9,791 bases of DNA, from NCBI GenBank assembly GCA_009777435.1, contig WRLW01000041.1, positions 1 through 9,791 of the forward strand, read 5' to 3'. Position 1 is the stretch's first letter. Each line of letters opens with the position of its first letter. Shown one piece after another: positions 1-5,427 of the stretch. The notes under the pieces were generated by a model. That model worked only from the letters and a program-made list of their open reading frames with translations. It was not told where the DNA came from and did not search any database. A program made the translations under genes and the position numbers. The stretch comes from Oscillospiraceae bacterium. GTDB taxonomy: Bacteria; Bacillota; Clostridia; Oscillospirales; UBA929.

Positions 1-393
1 AAAACGCTCGCGCGGGCCATGATCCAATACGCCGCCAAGCTGACCGCCGACAGCGGCCTGCGCGACGTGCTGCGCGACGTCGTGGAGACGCCGTTAGACG
101 CCGAGCGTATGCCTGACGGCGGCGGCGGCGCTCTCGGCCCGTTTGAGCTGCATGACTTTTTCCTGTATTATACCATGCGCTGGGGCTTCCCGCCCGACAA
201 GCTGCTCAGGATGGCCGCCCACGCGTTCGGCGGCAAGTATCCCGCCGCCGAGTTAGAGTCCGTGCTGAGCGTGTTCCTCTCGCGCTTCGGACATTCGCCC
301 GGCCCCATGTGCGGCACGGCGCGCGTGGATTCCGTGTGGGCGTCGGGAAGCCGGCTGATGGCCGGATGCCTCCCGCCCGAGGACGGAGCATAA
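1..393 (+). CDS. nadE: NAD(+) synthetase, C-terminal end only (5' part outside window)
   Basis: The reading frame is open from base 1, so the ATG at 19 is probably internal and this is the tail of a longer gene. NadE amidates nicotinic acid adenine dinucleotide to NAD+ in the cytoplasm, using ATP and, in the long form, glutamine. The recognisable part is GPFELHDFFLYYTMRWGF (about codons 47-64), followed by a PDKLLRMAAHAFGG-like helix and VFLSRF, as in the C-terminal helical part of glutamine-dependent NadE. Two expected pieces are missing or unrecognisable. One is the short Q-x-x-E segment just before GPFEL. The other is the closing FKR...PDGxKVxSVxLSPRGDWRxPSD block, which here reads as a weakly similar GTARVDSVWASGSR followed by LMAGCLPPEDGA. 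The stop at 391-393 lies four bases before a strong terminator, which supports it as the true end. This could be a diverged, a damaged or a functional NadE; the family call is fairly safe, the activity is not. Confidence 0.75.
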   Translation, partial: KTLARAMIQYAAKLTADSGLRDVLRDVVETPLDAERMPDGGGGALGPFELHDFFLYYTMRWGFPPDKLLRMAAHAFGGKYPAAELESVLSVFLSRFGHSPGPMCGTARVDSVWASGSRLMAGCLPPEDGA

Positions 394-396
394 AGC

Positions 397-441
397 AAAA
401 ACCGGCGCCCCCCGTGAACCAAACGGGGGGCGCCGGCTTTT
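397..441. terminator. Bidirectional intrinsic terminator between convergent nadE and cls
   Basis: A perfect 13-bp GC-rich stem (402-414 CCGGCGCCCCCCG paired with 424-436) encloses a 9-nt loop. It is followed by CTTTT on the + strand and by five Ts on the - strand (AAAAA at 397-401). The stem sits between the nadE stop (393) and the cls stop (447), so one hairpin can end both convergent transcripts. Confidence 0.9.
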
Positions 442-446
442 CGCGG

Positions 447-2024
447 TCAGAACAGCGGCGAGAACAGCGACAGCGTGGCCTGCCACAGCTTTTTGTGCAT
501 CGGGCGCGCGTCCCATGCCGCGGGGTCGATCTCGCGGCACCGCGCGAACAGCGCGTCAAAGTCGCGCGCTATGTCGTCCACAGCCTGCCCGCCGGCTATC
601 CAGACCGCGTTTTCATAGTGCTGGTAAAAGCTGCGCGAATCCATGTTAATGGAGCCGACCACGGCGCTGGAGCGGTCGCACAGCGCCATCTTGGCGTGCA
701 TAAAGCCCGGCGCGTACTCAAAAACGCGCACGCCCGAATCCAGCAGGCGGCGGTAATGGCCGCGCGTCGCCGCGTAGACCGTCACATGGTCGGGTATGCC
801 CGGCGTTATTATGCGCACGTCCACGCCGCCCTCGGCGGCGCAGCAAAGCGCCTCGCGCAGCGCGCAGTCGGGCATCATATAGGGCGTGGTGTACCACACG
901 CTCTCGCGCGCCGCGGCGCACATGGTCTGATAAAGCGTGTGCGCGGGGTTGCGCGGGTTGTTGGCCGGCCCGTCGGCAAAGGGCGCGATATACATGCCAC
1001 CCGGCCCCGGCTCCTCCGGCTCGGGGCAGAACGCGTTGTAGTCCTCCGTGACCATCATGTTCTCCATGTCCCATATCTGCAAAAAGATGGCCGTCTGCGA
1101 GCGCACGGCGCCGCCCGTGAAGCGCAGGCCGCCGTCCTTCCAGTGCCCGACGCGCGAGCTTATGTTGGCGTACTCGTCGGCCAGATTGATGCCGCCGGCA
1201 TAGGCCACGCGGCCGTCGATAATGCACATCTTCCGGTGGTTTCTGTAGTTCAGGTACAGCTGGCGTACATAGCGGTGTATCGGGTTGAAGGCCGTGACCT
1301 CGATGCCGTCGGCGCGCAGCTTGCCGGCGAAGTCCCTCTTGAGCGTCATGACGCAGCCCATGTCGTCGTACATGAAGCGCACCAGCACGCCCTCGGCGGC
1401 CTTTCGCCTGAGTATGCCGCGCAAGCGCTCCCACACCTCCCCGTCGGCGACTATATAGAAGCACATGAATATATGGTCTCGCGCGGCCTCGAGGTCGCGG
1501 TAAAGATCCTCGAACAGCAGCTCGCCGAGCGGGTAGTATTTCGCCGCTCCGGCGTCCGCGCGATAGGCCGGGAAGTCCTCGCGGCGCAGGACGGCGGCCT
1601 GACGCGCCTGTTCGGGCCGCTCCTCTCTCAGAGCGTCCCCGGCGTCCGGCTCGTTTTGCAGAAAATCGCGGCACCGCCGAAACGAGCGCTCAAGAAACCC
1701 CTTCTCAAGCTTGGTGAAATTGACCCTGCCCCAAGACAGATAGAGTACCAGACCGGCAAAGGGCACTGCGAGCAGCAGTATAGACCAGGCCAAGGTATGG
1801 TCTGGCGTGCGCATGGTCACGGTTTTGCCGCATATGACAAAAAGCGCGGCGGCCAGCAGCACAAGGCTGACATAAGGCGCGATGCGCGCGAGCAGCATGA
1901 CGGCCGCCATGCCGAGCGTGATGTTTCCGAGCGCCAGCAGGGACACTATCACGAACCGGAAGGAACCGTTGTTGCCCAAGAAGCCCTCGCGTTTAAGCGC
2001 CCTTTTGTTTTTCCCGCCGCTCAT
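447..2024 (-). CDS. cls: Cardiolipin synthase (phospholipase D superfamily)
   Basis: Predicted 525-residue membrane enzyme that joins two phosphatidylglycerol molecules into cardiolipin and glycerol. The two PLD-family HKD motifs are intact: HRKMCIID (H263, K265, D270) followed by GRVAYAGGINLADEY, and HAKMALCD (H443, K445, D450) followed by SSAVVGSINMDSRSF. Before them lie three hydrophobic segments at about residues 22-42, 49-65 and 76-96. This matches the usual bacterial Cls layout of N-terminal membrane anchors and two PLD domains, and the length is normal. An in-frame TTG at 2102 would add 26 residues. I chose the ATG at 2024 because GGAG lies 9 nt upstream (2034-2037) and because the upstream part overlaps a good promoter. 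The gene follows murC on the same strand, with 101 bases between the murC stop and this start, so read-through from murC is also possible. The 3' end abuts the shared terminator. Confidence 0.93.
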   Translation of the reverse strand: MSGGKNKRALKREGFLGNNGSFRFVIVSLLALGNITLGMAAVMLLARIAPYVSLVLLAAALFVICGKTVTMRTPDHTLAWSILLLAVPFAGLVLYLSWGRVNFTKLEKGFLERSFRRCRDFLQNEPDAGDALREERPEQARQAAVLRREDFPAYRADAGAAKYYPLGELLFEDLYRDLEAARDHIFMCFYIVADGEVWERLRGILRRKAAEGVLVRFMYDDMGCVMTLKRDFAGKLRADGIEVTAFNPIHRYVRQLYLNYRNHRKMCIIDGRVAYAGGINLADEYANISSRVGHWKDGGLRFTGGAVRSQTAIFLQIWDMENMMVTEDYNAFCPEPEEPGPGGMYIAPFADGPANNPRNPAHTLYQTMCAAARESVWYTTPYMMPDCALREALCCAAEGGVDVRIITPGIPDHVTVYAATRGHYRRLLDSGVRVFEYAPGFMHAKMALCDRSSAVVGSINMDSRSFYQHYENAVWIAGGQAVDDIARDFDALFARCREIDPAAWDARPMHKKLWQATLSLFSPLF

Positions 2025-2033
2025 CGGTATGTT

Positions 2034-2037
2034 CTCC
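2034..2037 (-). promoter_or_regulatory. Ribosome binding site that sets the cls start
   Basis: GGAG on the - strand is 9 nt before ATG 2024. Neither the TTG at 2102 nor the internal ATG at 2075 has a comparable purine-rich site, so the shorter product is favoured. Confidence 0.6.
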
Positions 2038-2073
2038 AGCACAAAGCATTTTTGGCGTCCGCCCGATATCTCC

Positions 2074-2102
2074 ATTTTGACAGCAAAACGGCGGCGTGTC
2101 AA
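2074..2102 (-). promoter_or_regulatory. Predicted sigma-A-type promoter of cls
   Basis: On the - strand TTGACA (2102-2097, perfect -35) is followed after 17 bases by CAAAAT (2079-2074, 4 of 6 to TATAAT). It starts 24 bases past the murC stop and would give a leader of roughly 40 nt before ATG 2024. The -35 TTGACA is mirrored by TGTCAA (2082-2077), forming a 6-bp inverted repeat with 14 bases between the arms, which might be an operator. Confidence 0.6.
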
Positions 2103-2125
2103 TAGCTTGGACGGCGGCGCGAATT

Positions 2126-3538
2126 TTAATCGCCCGCGGCGGCTAATTCGCGGCCCACCCGCTCGATATCGCCCGCGCCCATGGTCAGTATCAGGTCGCC
2201 CGGCATGGCGTCGCGCGCCAGCGCGTCCCTCAGCTCGTCAAGCCCCGCGAAGAACTCCGCGCGCGGCACCGCGCCGGCCAGCTTGGCCGCCGACAGGCCG
2301 GTGGGCCGCTCGCGCGCCGCGTATATCTCCGCGACATACAGCTTGTCGGCGGCGGCCAGCGCCGCCGCGAAGTCGTCGAACAGCGCCGCCGTGCGCGTGT
2401 AGGTATGCGGCTGGAAGGCGCACAGCACGCGCTTGTAACCCATGCCGCGCGCCGTCTCTATCGTGACGGCCACCTCCGTGGGATGGTGCGCGTAGTCGTC
2501 CACCACCTCCGCGCCGTTGTAGTGGCCCAAGCGCTCAAAGCGGCGGCGCGCGCCCGTGAAGCTCTCAAGGCCCCTCGAAACGGCGGCGCCGGGTATGCCG
2601 AGCGCGTAGGCGGCAGCAGCAGCAGCAGCAGCGTTCATGGCGTTGTGCGCGCCGGGCGCCTTCAGCGCGGCGGCGGCGTAAAGCCTTCCTCCGGCGTAGA
2701 TTTCTATGGGCGCGCCCATATCCGGCGCGGCGACCAAGCGCACGTCGCAGTCCGGGCGCGTGCCGAAGCGTATCACGCGGCGGTCTTTGACGTTTGGCGG
2801 GATGCGCCTGAGACATTCCGCGACGTTCCGGTCGCCGCCGTTGGCCACCACCGCGCCGCCGCCGGGCGTGAGCGCGGCGAACCGGGCAAACGAGTCTAAA
2901 ATGTGATCCAAGTCCCTGAAATAATCAAGGTGGTCGAGCTCAATATTTAATATGACGGCCACGGTCGGCATAAACGACAAAAACGAGTCGCGGTACTCGC
3001 AAGCCTCGAACACCATCAGGTTCCCGCCGCCGATGCGGTGCCCGGCGTCTATGGGCGGCAGCTCGCCGCCCAGCATGACCGAGGGGTCAAGCCCGGCTTC
3101 CAAGGCTATATGCGCCGCCATGCCGGTGGTGGTGGTCTTTCCGTGCGTACCGGCGACGCACAGCACCCGCTCATAGCGGCGCATCAGGCGTCCCCAAGCC
3201 TGCGCGCGGCTGATTACGGGTATGCCGGCCTCGCGCGCGGCCATTATCTCGGGGTTGAGGTCGTCTATGGCCGCCGAGCGTATAACCGCGCCGGGCGCGG
3301 CCTCGGCGATCAGCGCGGCGCCGTGCCCGACGGTCACGCTTATGCCGCCCGCCCGCAGGCGCTCGACGCCCCGGCCGCCGCTTATGTCGGAGCCGGTCAC
3401 GGTATGGCCGCCGGCGGCCAGCGCCTCGGCCAGCGCGCACATCGAGACCCCGCCTATGCCGACCAGATGGAGCCGTTTCGCGTCGTCGATAACGGACGCG
3501 TCCGCGCCGTTCGCGGCGCGGGGTAAACATTCGGACAT
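2126..3538 (-). CDS. murC: UDP-N-acetylmuramate--L-alanine ligase
   Basis: Predicted 470-residue cytoplasmic ligase that attaches L-alanine to UDP-N-acetylmuramic acid with ATP, the first amino acid step of the peptidoglycan stem peptide. Visible in order: an N-terminal nucleotide-sugar fold with GIGGVSMCALAEAL (the family's GIGGxGMS signature), the ATP P-loop GTHGKTTTTG (K134), the NIELDHLDYF segment of the central domain, HNAMNAAAAAAAA, DDYAHHPTEV (H351, H352), FQPHTYTRT, and MGAGDI near the C-terminus. Domain order and length are normal for MurC rather than MurD, MurE or MurF. A longer frame reaches 3634, but ATG 3538 has a strong ribosome site and the extension is basic and unrelated, so the shorter start is preferred. 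The gene is divergent from spoVG and upstream of cls. An alanine run at about residues 303-309 is encoded by a trinucleotide repeat. Confidence 0.96.
   Translation of the reverse strand: MSECLPRAANGADASVIDDAKRLHLVGIGGVSMCALAEALAAGGHTVTGSDISGGRGVERLRAGGISVTVGHGAALIAEAAPGAVIRSAAIDDLNPEIMAAREAGIPVISRAQAWGRLMRRYERVLCVAGTHGKTTTTGMAAHIALEAGLDPSVMLGGELPPIDAGHRIGGGNLMVFEACEYRDSFLSFMPTVAVILNIELDHLDYFRDLDHILDSFARFAALTPGGGAVVANGGDRNVAECLRRIPPNVKDRRVIRFGTRPDCDVRLVAAPDMGAPIEIYAGGRLYAAAALKAPGAHNAMNAAAAAAAAYALGIPGAAVSRGLESFTGARRRFERLGHYNGAEVVDDYAHHPTEVAVTIETARGMGYKRVLCAFQPHTYTRTAALFDDFAAALAAADKLYVAEIYAARERPTGLSAAKLAGAVPRAEFFAGLDELRDALARDAMPGDLILTMGAGDIERVGRELAAAGD
2613..2632. repeat. (GCA)6 trinucleotide microsatellite inside murC
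   Basis: Six perfect GCA units (2613-2630) followed by GC appear on the + strand; the - strand reads GCT repeats coding for alanine in the HNAMNAAAAAAAA helix of MurC. Unit loss or gain would stay in frame. The neighbouring alanine codons are GCC/GCG types, so the uniform GCT run stands out. Confidence 0.85.
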
Positions 3539-3546
3539 ATAAGCAG

Positions 3547-3553
3547 TCCTTCC
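3547..3553 (-). promoter_or_regulatory. Ribosome binding site that sets the murC start
   Basis: GGAAGGA on the - strand, with AAGGA ending 8 nt before ATG 3538. It selects this ATG over the upstream in-frame codon at 3634. Confidence 0.8.
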
Positions 3554-3617
3554 GGCGCGATCTGTGCCCCCCGGCTCCGCGCCTGTAATTTTTTTCCTGT
3601 AAAAAACATTCTTCCAC

Positions 3618-3646
3618 TTGCTATTATATTTCAAACGGGGTAAAAT
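3618..3646 (+). promoter_or_regulatory. Predicted sigma-A-type promoter of spoVG
   Basis: TTGCTA (3618-3623, 4 of 6 to TTGACA), 17 bases, then TAAAAT (3641-3646, 5 of 6 to TATAAT). Transcription would start near 3653, leaving a leader of about 26 nt with the ribosome site at 3664-3671. I did not find a convincing sigma-H pair (RnAGGAwWW / RnnGAATww), although ATAGGAATA at 3645-3653 fits a lone sigma-H -35. Confidence 0.65.
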
Positions 3647-3651
3647 AGGAA
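3623..3651 (-). promoter_or_regulatory. Predicted promoter of murC overlapping the spoVG promoter
   Basis: On the - strand TATAAT (3628-3623) is a perfect -10; 17 bases upstream is TTCCTA (3651-3646), a poor -35 (3 of 6). Its -10 shares base 3623 with the spoVG -35, and its -35 shares base 3646 with the spoVG -10. The leader to ATG 3538 would be about 75-80 nt and contains two direct copies of TTACAGG. Confidence 0.5.
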
Positions 3652-3678
3652 TAGTTAATTTACAGAGGAGGCCCCGCC

Positions 3679-3978
3679 GTGAACATCACCGATATAAGAG
3701 TACATCCCGTGGACGACAAGGGGCGGATGCGAGCTATCGTGTCGGTTACGTTCGACAACGAGTTCGTCGTCCATGACATGAAGATCATCGACGGCCCGGA
3801 GCGCCTGTTTCTGGCCATGCCCTCGCGCAGGACGCCCGACGGCGACTACCGCGACATAGCGCACCCCATAAACGCGCATACCCGCGAAGCCCTTGAGCGC
3901 GTCGTAATCGAGAAATACACTCAAATTGTTGAGGAAGAGGCGGCGGCCGGCGGCTCGGCGGCCGCCCCGCAAATTTAA
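3679..3978 (+). CDS. spoVG: Septation / sporulation regulator SpoVG
   Basis: A 99-residue protein matching SpoVG along nearly its whole length: MNITDIRVHPV at the N-terminus, a KGRMRAIVSVTFDNEFVVHDMKIIDG core and FLAMPSRRTPDGDYRDIAHPIN, then a helix REALERVVIEKY. SpoVG is a small RNA/DNA-binding regulator; in Bacillus and its relatives it affects asymmetric division and sporulation, and in staphylococci capsule and wall genes. The start is GTG at 3679, chosen because AGAGGAGG (3664-3671) lies 7 nt upstream and the alignment begins exactly there. The last ~14 residues (EEEAAAGGSAAAPQI) form an acidic, Ala/Gly tail of the sort that varies in this family. It is divergent from murC, and its stop is one base from the next start codon, so the two downstream genes probably form one transcript. 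Confidence 0.95.
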   Translation: MNITDIRVHPVDDKGRMRAIVSVTFDNEFVVHDMKIIDGPERLFLAMPSRRTPDGDYRDIAHPINAHTREALERVVIEKYTQIVEEEAAAGGSAAAPQI

Positions 3979-3979
3979 T

Positions 3980-5179
3980 ATGCCCGCCCATACGCGGCGC
4001 GCCGGGGTATTCGCGCGCGCCGCGCGCCGCGCGCGTTTTTTGGTGTGCGCCGCCGCCCTGCTGGCCGCCGCGCTGACGCCGGGGGTTCTGCTGCCCGGAG
4101 CGCGCGCCGACACGTTTTTCTACGGGGCGGTCAACAACACGCTGTTCGAGTGCTCCGAGCGCTATATGCCTGTGTACCTGACGGCCATGATAGTGCCCTC
4201 GGGACTGCTGGCCGAGGGCGGCCTCGGCCTGCGCGGCTCGTATGACCCGGAGGCGCGCGTCTACACGCTTTCGGGCGCGCTGTATTCGGTCACTTTCGAC
4301 ATAGGGCGCAACGCCACCTACGACAGCACAAGGCAGTACGACGAGCGCGCCTTTGAAAGCTCCGGCCTGATCTATCTGCCGCTCGACTTCATCTGCAGGC
4401 AGTTTTATCTGACATATGGCTTTATTGAAACCGATTACGGCATCGTGGTTCGTATCAGGCCGCTCAATATGGCGGCGTCCGACAGCGACTTTATATCCGG
4501 GGTCTCGGCGCAGCTCGCGGCGCAGCAGGCGCGCTACAGGGAGATAAACGGCCTGCCGCCCCTCGGCGGCTCGAACACCCCGAGGCCGTCCGGCCCGACG
4601 CCCACGCCCGTCCCGGCGCCCGCGCCGCCGCCGATGGTGGCGCTGACCCTCGACGCCGGGGACGGCGACGCGGAATTTCTCGAGGAAGCTCTCGGCGTTA
4701 TTGACGCTTACGGCGTGCCGGCCGCCGTTTTTATGACGCGCGCGGTCTATGAAAACGGGCACGCGCTCGCCCGGCGCGCGCTTGAGCGGCACACGCTCGG
4801 CATACTGTACGACGGCACGCCCGAGGAGGGCCGGTCGTTCGCCGCCGCCGCGCTGGCCGACCTGACTGCCGCCAACGCCGCTCTGCGCGCGGCCACGCTG
4901 TCGCAGACGCGCTTCGCGCGCCTCGCGGACACGCTCGCGCCCGACGCCGGGCGGCTGACCGACGCGGGCTACAGGCTGTGGGGCGCGAGTGTGTACACAC
5001 CCGCCGTCACAAGGAGCCGCGACATAGACCGCGCGGCCTCGGAGCTTATGAAGCTGATGGACGACGGCGGCGAGCATATCCTGAGCGCGGCGTGCGGCGA
5101 ATTCACAGCCGGGCTGTTGGACGCGCTGCTGGCCCTGCTGACCGAGCGGGGCGCGGTATTTCTTAAAATCGGCTATTAA
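3980..5179 (+). CDS. Secreted stalk-domain protein with a degenerate polysaccharide deacetylase-like domain
   Basis: A 399-residue predicted exported protein. Residues 1-43 form an Arg-rich n-region, a hydrophobic core (LVCAAALLAAAL) and an ARA cleavage site before DTFFY. Residues ~44-175 look like the copper-amine-oxidase-N-type stalk module common in clostridial exoproteins (PVYLTAMIVPSGLL, then SGLIYLPLDFICRQF, DYGIVVRI). A Pro-rich linker spans about 192-217. Residues ~218-399 resemble a NodB-type deacetylase: VALTLDAGDGD, VIDAYGVPAAVFM, LTDAGYRLWG and LLTERGAVFLKI match strand and helix positions of the fold. The catalytic set is not kept: the metal DD pair reads D225-A226, HSxxH reads HTLGI (H271), and the RPPYG and LLHD motifs are absent. 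A deacetylase role is therefore unlikely; glycan binding is an inference. ATG 3980 follows the spoVG stop by one base with no clear ribosome site, which suggests translational coupling; an upstream TTG at 3926 is less likely. Confidence 0.7.
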   Translation: MPAHTRRAGVFARAARRARFLVCAAALLAAALTPGVLLPGARADTFFYGAVNNTLFECSERYMPVYLTAMIVPSGLLAEGGLGLRGSYDPEARVYTLSGALYSVTFDIGRNATYDSTRQYDERAFESSGLIYLPLDFICRQFYLTYGFIETDYGIVVRIRPLNMAASDSDFISGVSAQLAAQQARYREINGLPPLGGSNTPRPSGPTPTPVPAPAPPPMVALTLDAGDGDAEFLEEALGVIDAYGVPAAVFMTRAVYENGHALARRALERHTLGILYDGTPEEGRSFAAAALADLTAANAALRAATLSQTRFARLADTLAPDAGRLTDAGYRLWGASVYTPAVTRSRDIDRAASELMKLMDDGGEHILSAACGEFTAGLLDALLALLTERGAVFLKIGY

Positions 5180-5183
5180 CATT

Positions 5184-5276
5184 ACGCGGACGCGCGATGC
5201 GCGCCCCTACACCAACACCGCATCGGCACGGCGATATTCGTCACGCCATGTAGGGACGCACAGTGTGCGTCCGCGT
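5184..5276. repeat. 93-bp inverted-repeat element (MITE/REP-like)
   Basis: Two 28-bp arms (5184-5211 and 5249-5276) are inverted copies with 23 of 28 positions matching, around a 37-bp spacer. Each arm is itself near-palindromic: the right arm contains GGACGCACAGTGTGCGTCC, a perfect 9-bp hairpin around a central G, and the left arm a similar one with a mismatch and a wobble. The outer ends are ACGCGGACGC and GCGTCCGCGT. It begins five bases after the stop of the deacetylase-like gene and carries no coding frame of its own, so it is most simply a non-autonomous dispersed repeat. It could also work as a transcript 3'-end structure, though no T-run follows. Confidence 0.75.
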
Positions 5277-5320
5277 TTCCCCGCCGTCCCCCACCGCCGT
5301 TTCCCCTGCGCCCCCCGCAT
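5274..5320. repeat. C-rich imperfect duplication, about 24-bp period
   Basis: CGTTTCCCC occurs at 5274-5282 and again at 5298-5306, each followed by a C-rich stretch, giving an imperfect two-copy tandem with almost no purine runs on the + strand. It lies between the inverted-repeat element and the promoter of the surface-protein gene. No function can be assigned. Confidence 0.45.
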
Positions 5321-5353
5321 ACAAAAACCCTCCCATATTAACATTATGTTTAC

Positions 5354-5382
5354 TTGATTTTTCGGCTCGGGGGGAGTAATAT
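5354..5382 (+). promoter_or_regulatory. Predicted promoter of the SLH surface-protein gene
   Basis: TTGATT (5354-5359, 4 of 6), a 17-base spacer containing a G-rich run, and TAATAT (5377-5382, 4 of 6). Transcription would begin around 5389, giving a leader of about 40 nt. A small dyad AACAT-T-ATGTT lies just upstream of the -35 (5340-5350). Confidence 0.5.
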
Positions 5383-5411
5383 ATTAGTAATAAGATGGTA
5401 TCCGCCAGCGT

Positions 5412-5420
5412 GAGAGGAGA
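5412..5420 (+). promoter_or_regulatory. Ribosome binding site that sets the SLH-protein start
   Basis: GAGAGGAGA, with AGGAG ending 8 nt before ATG 5428. It rules out the upstream in-frame ATG at 5395, which would place this site inside the coding sequence and add 11 residues before the signal peptide. Confidence 0.85.
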
Positions 5421-5427
5421 AATACAT

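Noticed and set aside
309..2105. 598-codon + strand open frame covering the whole cls region
   Set aside because: It is antisense to a gene with both HKD motifs, runs through the terminator hairpin and has a low-complexity Arg/Ala/His/Val product. Long antisense frames are expected in GC-rich coding DNA.
3560..3600. Riboswitch or attenuator in the murC leader (two TTACAGG copies, A/T runs)
   Set aside because: No stable stem followed by a T-run and no known aptamer pattern could be recognised; the direct repeats are only 7 bases.
3645..3653. Sigma-H-like -35 (ATAGGAATA) upstream of spoVG
   Set aside because: spoVG is sigma-H controlled in Bacillus subtilis, so I looked for the partner, but no GAAT-type -10 lies at the right spacing; the -10 would fall on the ribosome site.
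3785..5182. 465-codon - strand open frame opposite the deacetylase-like gene
   Set aside because: Arg/Gly/Gln-rich product without a recognisable domain or ribosome site, fully antisense to a gene with a signal peptide and domain order; a GC-driven shadow.
5184..5276. CRISPR-like repeat pair
   Set aside because: Only two arms, and they are inverted rather than direct copies, with no further units or cas genes.
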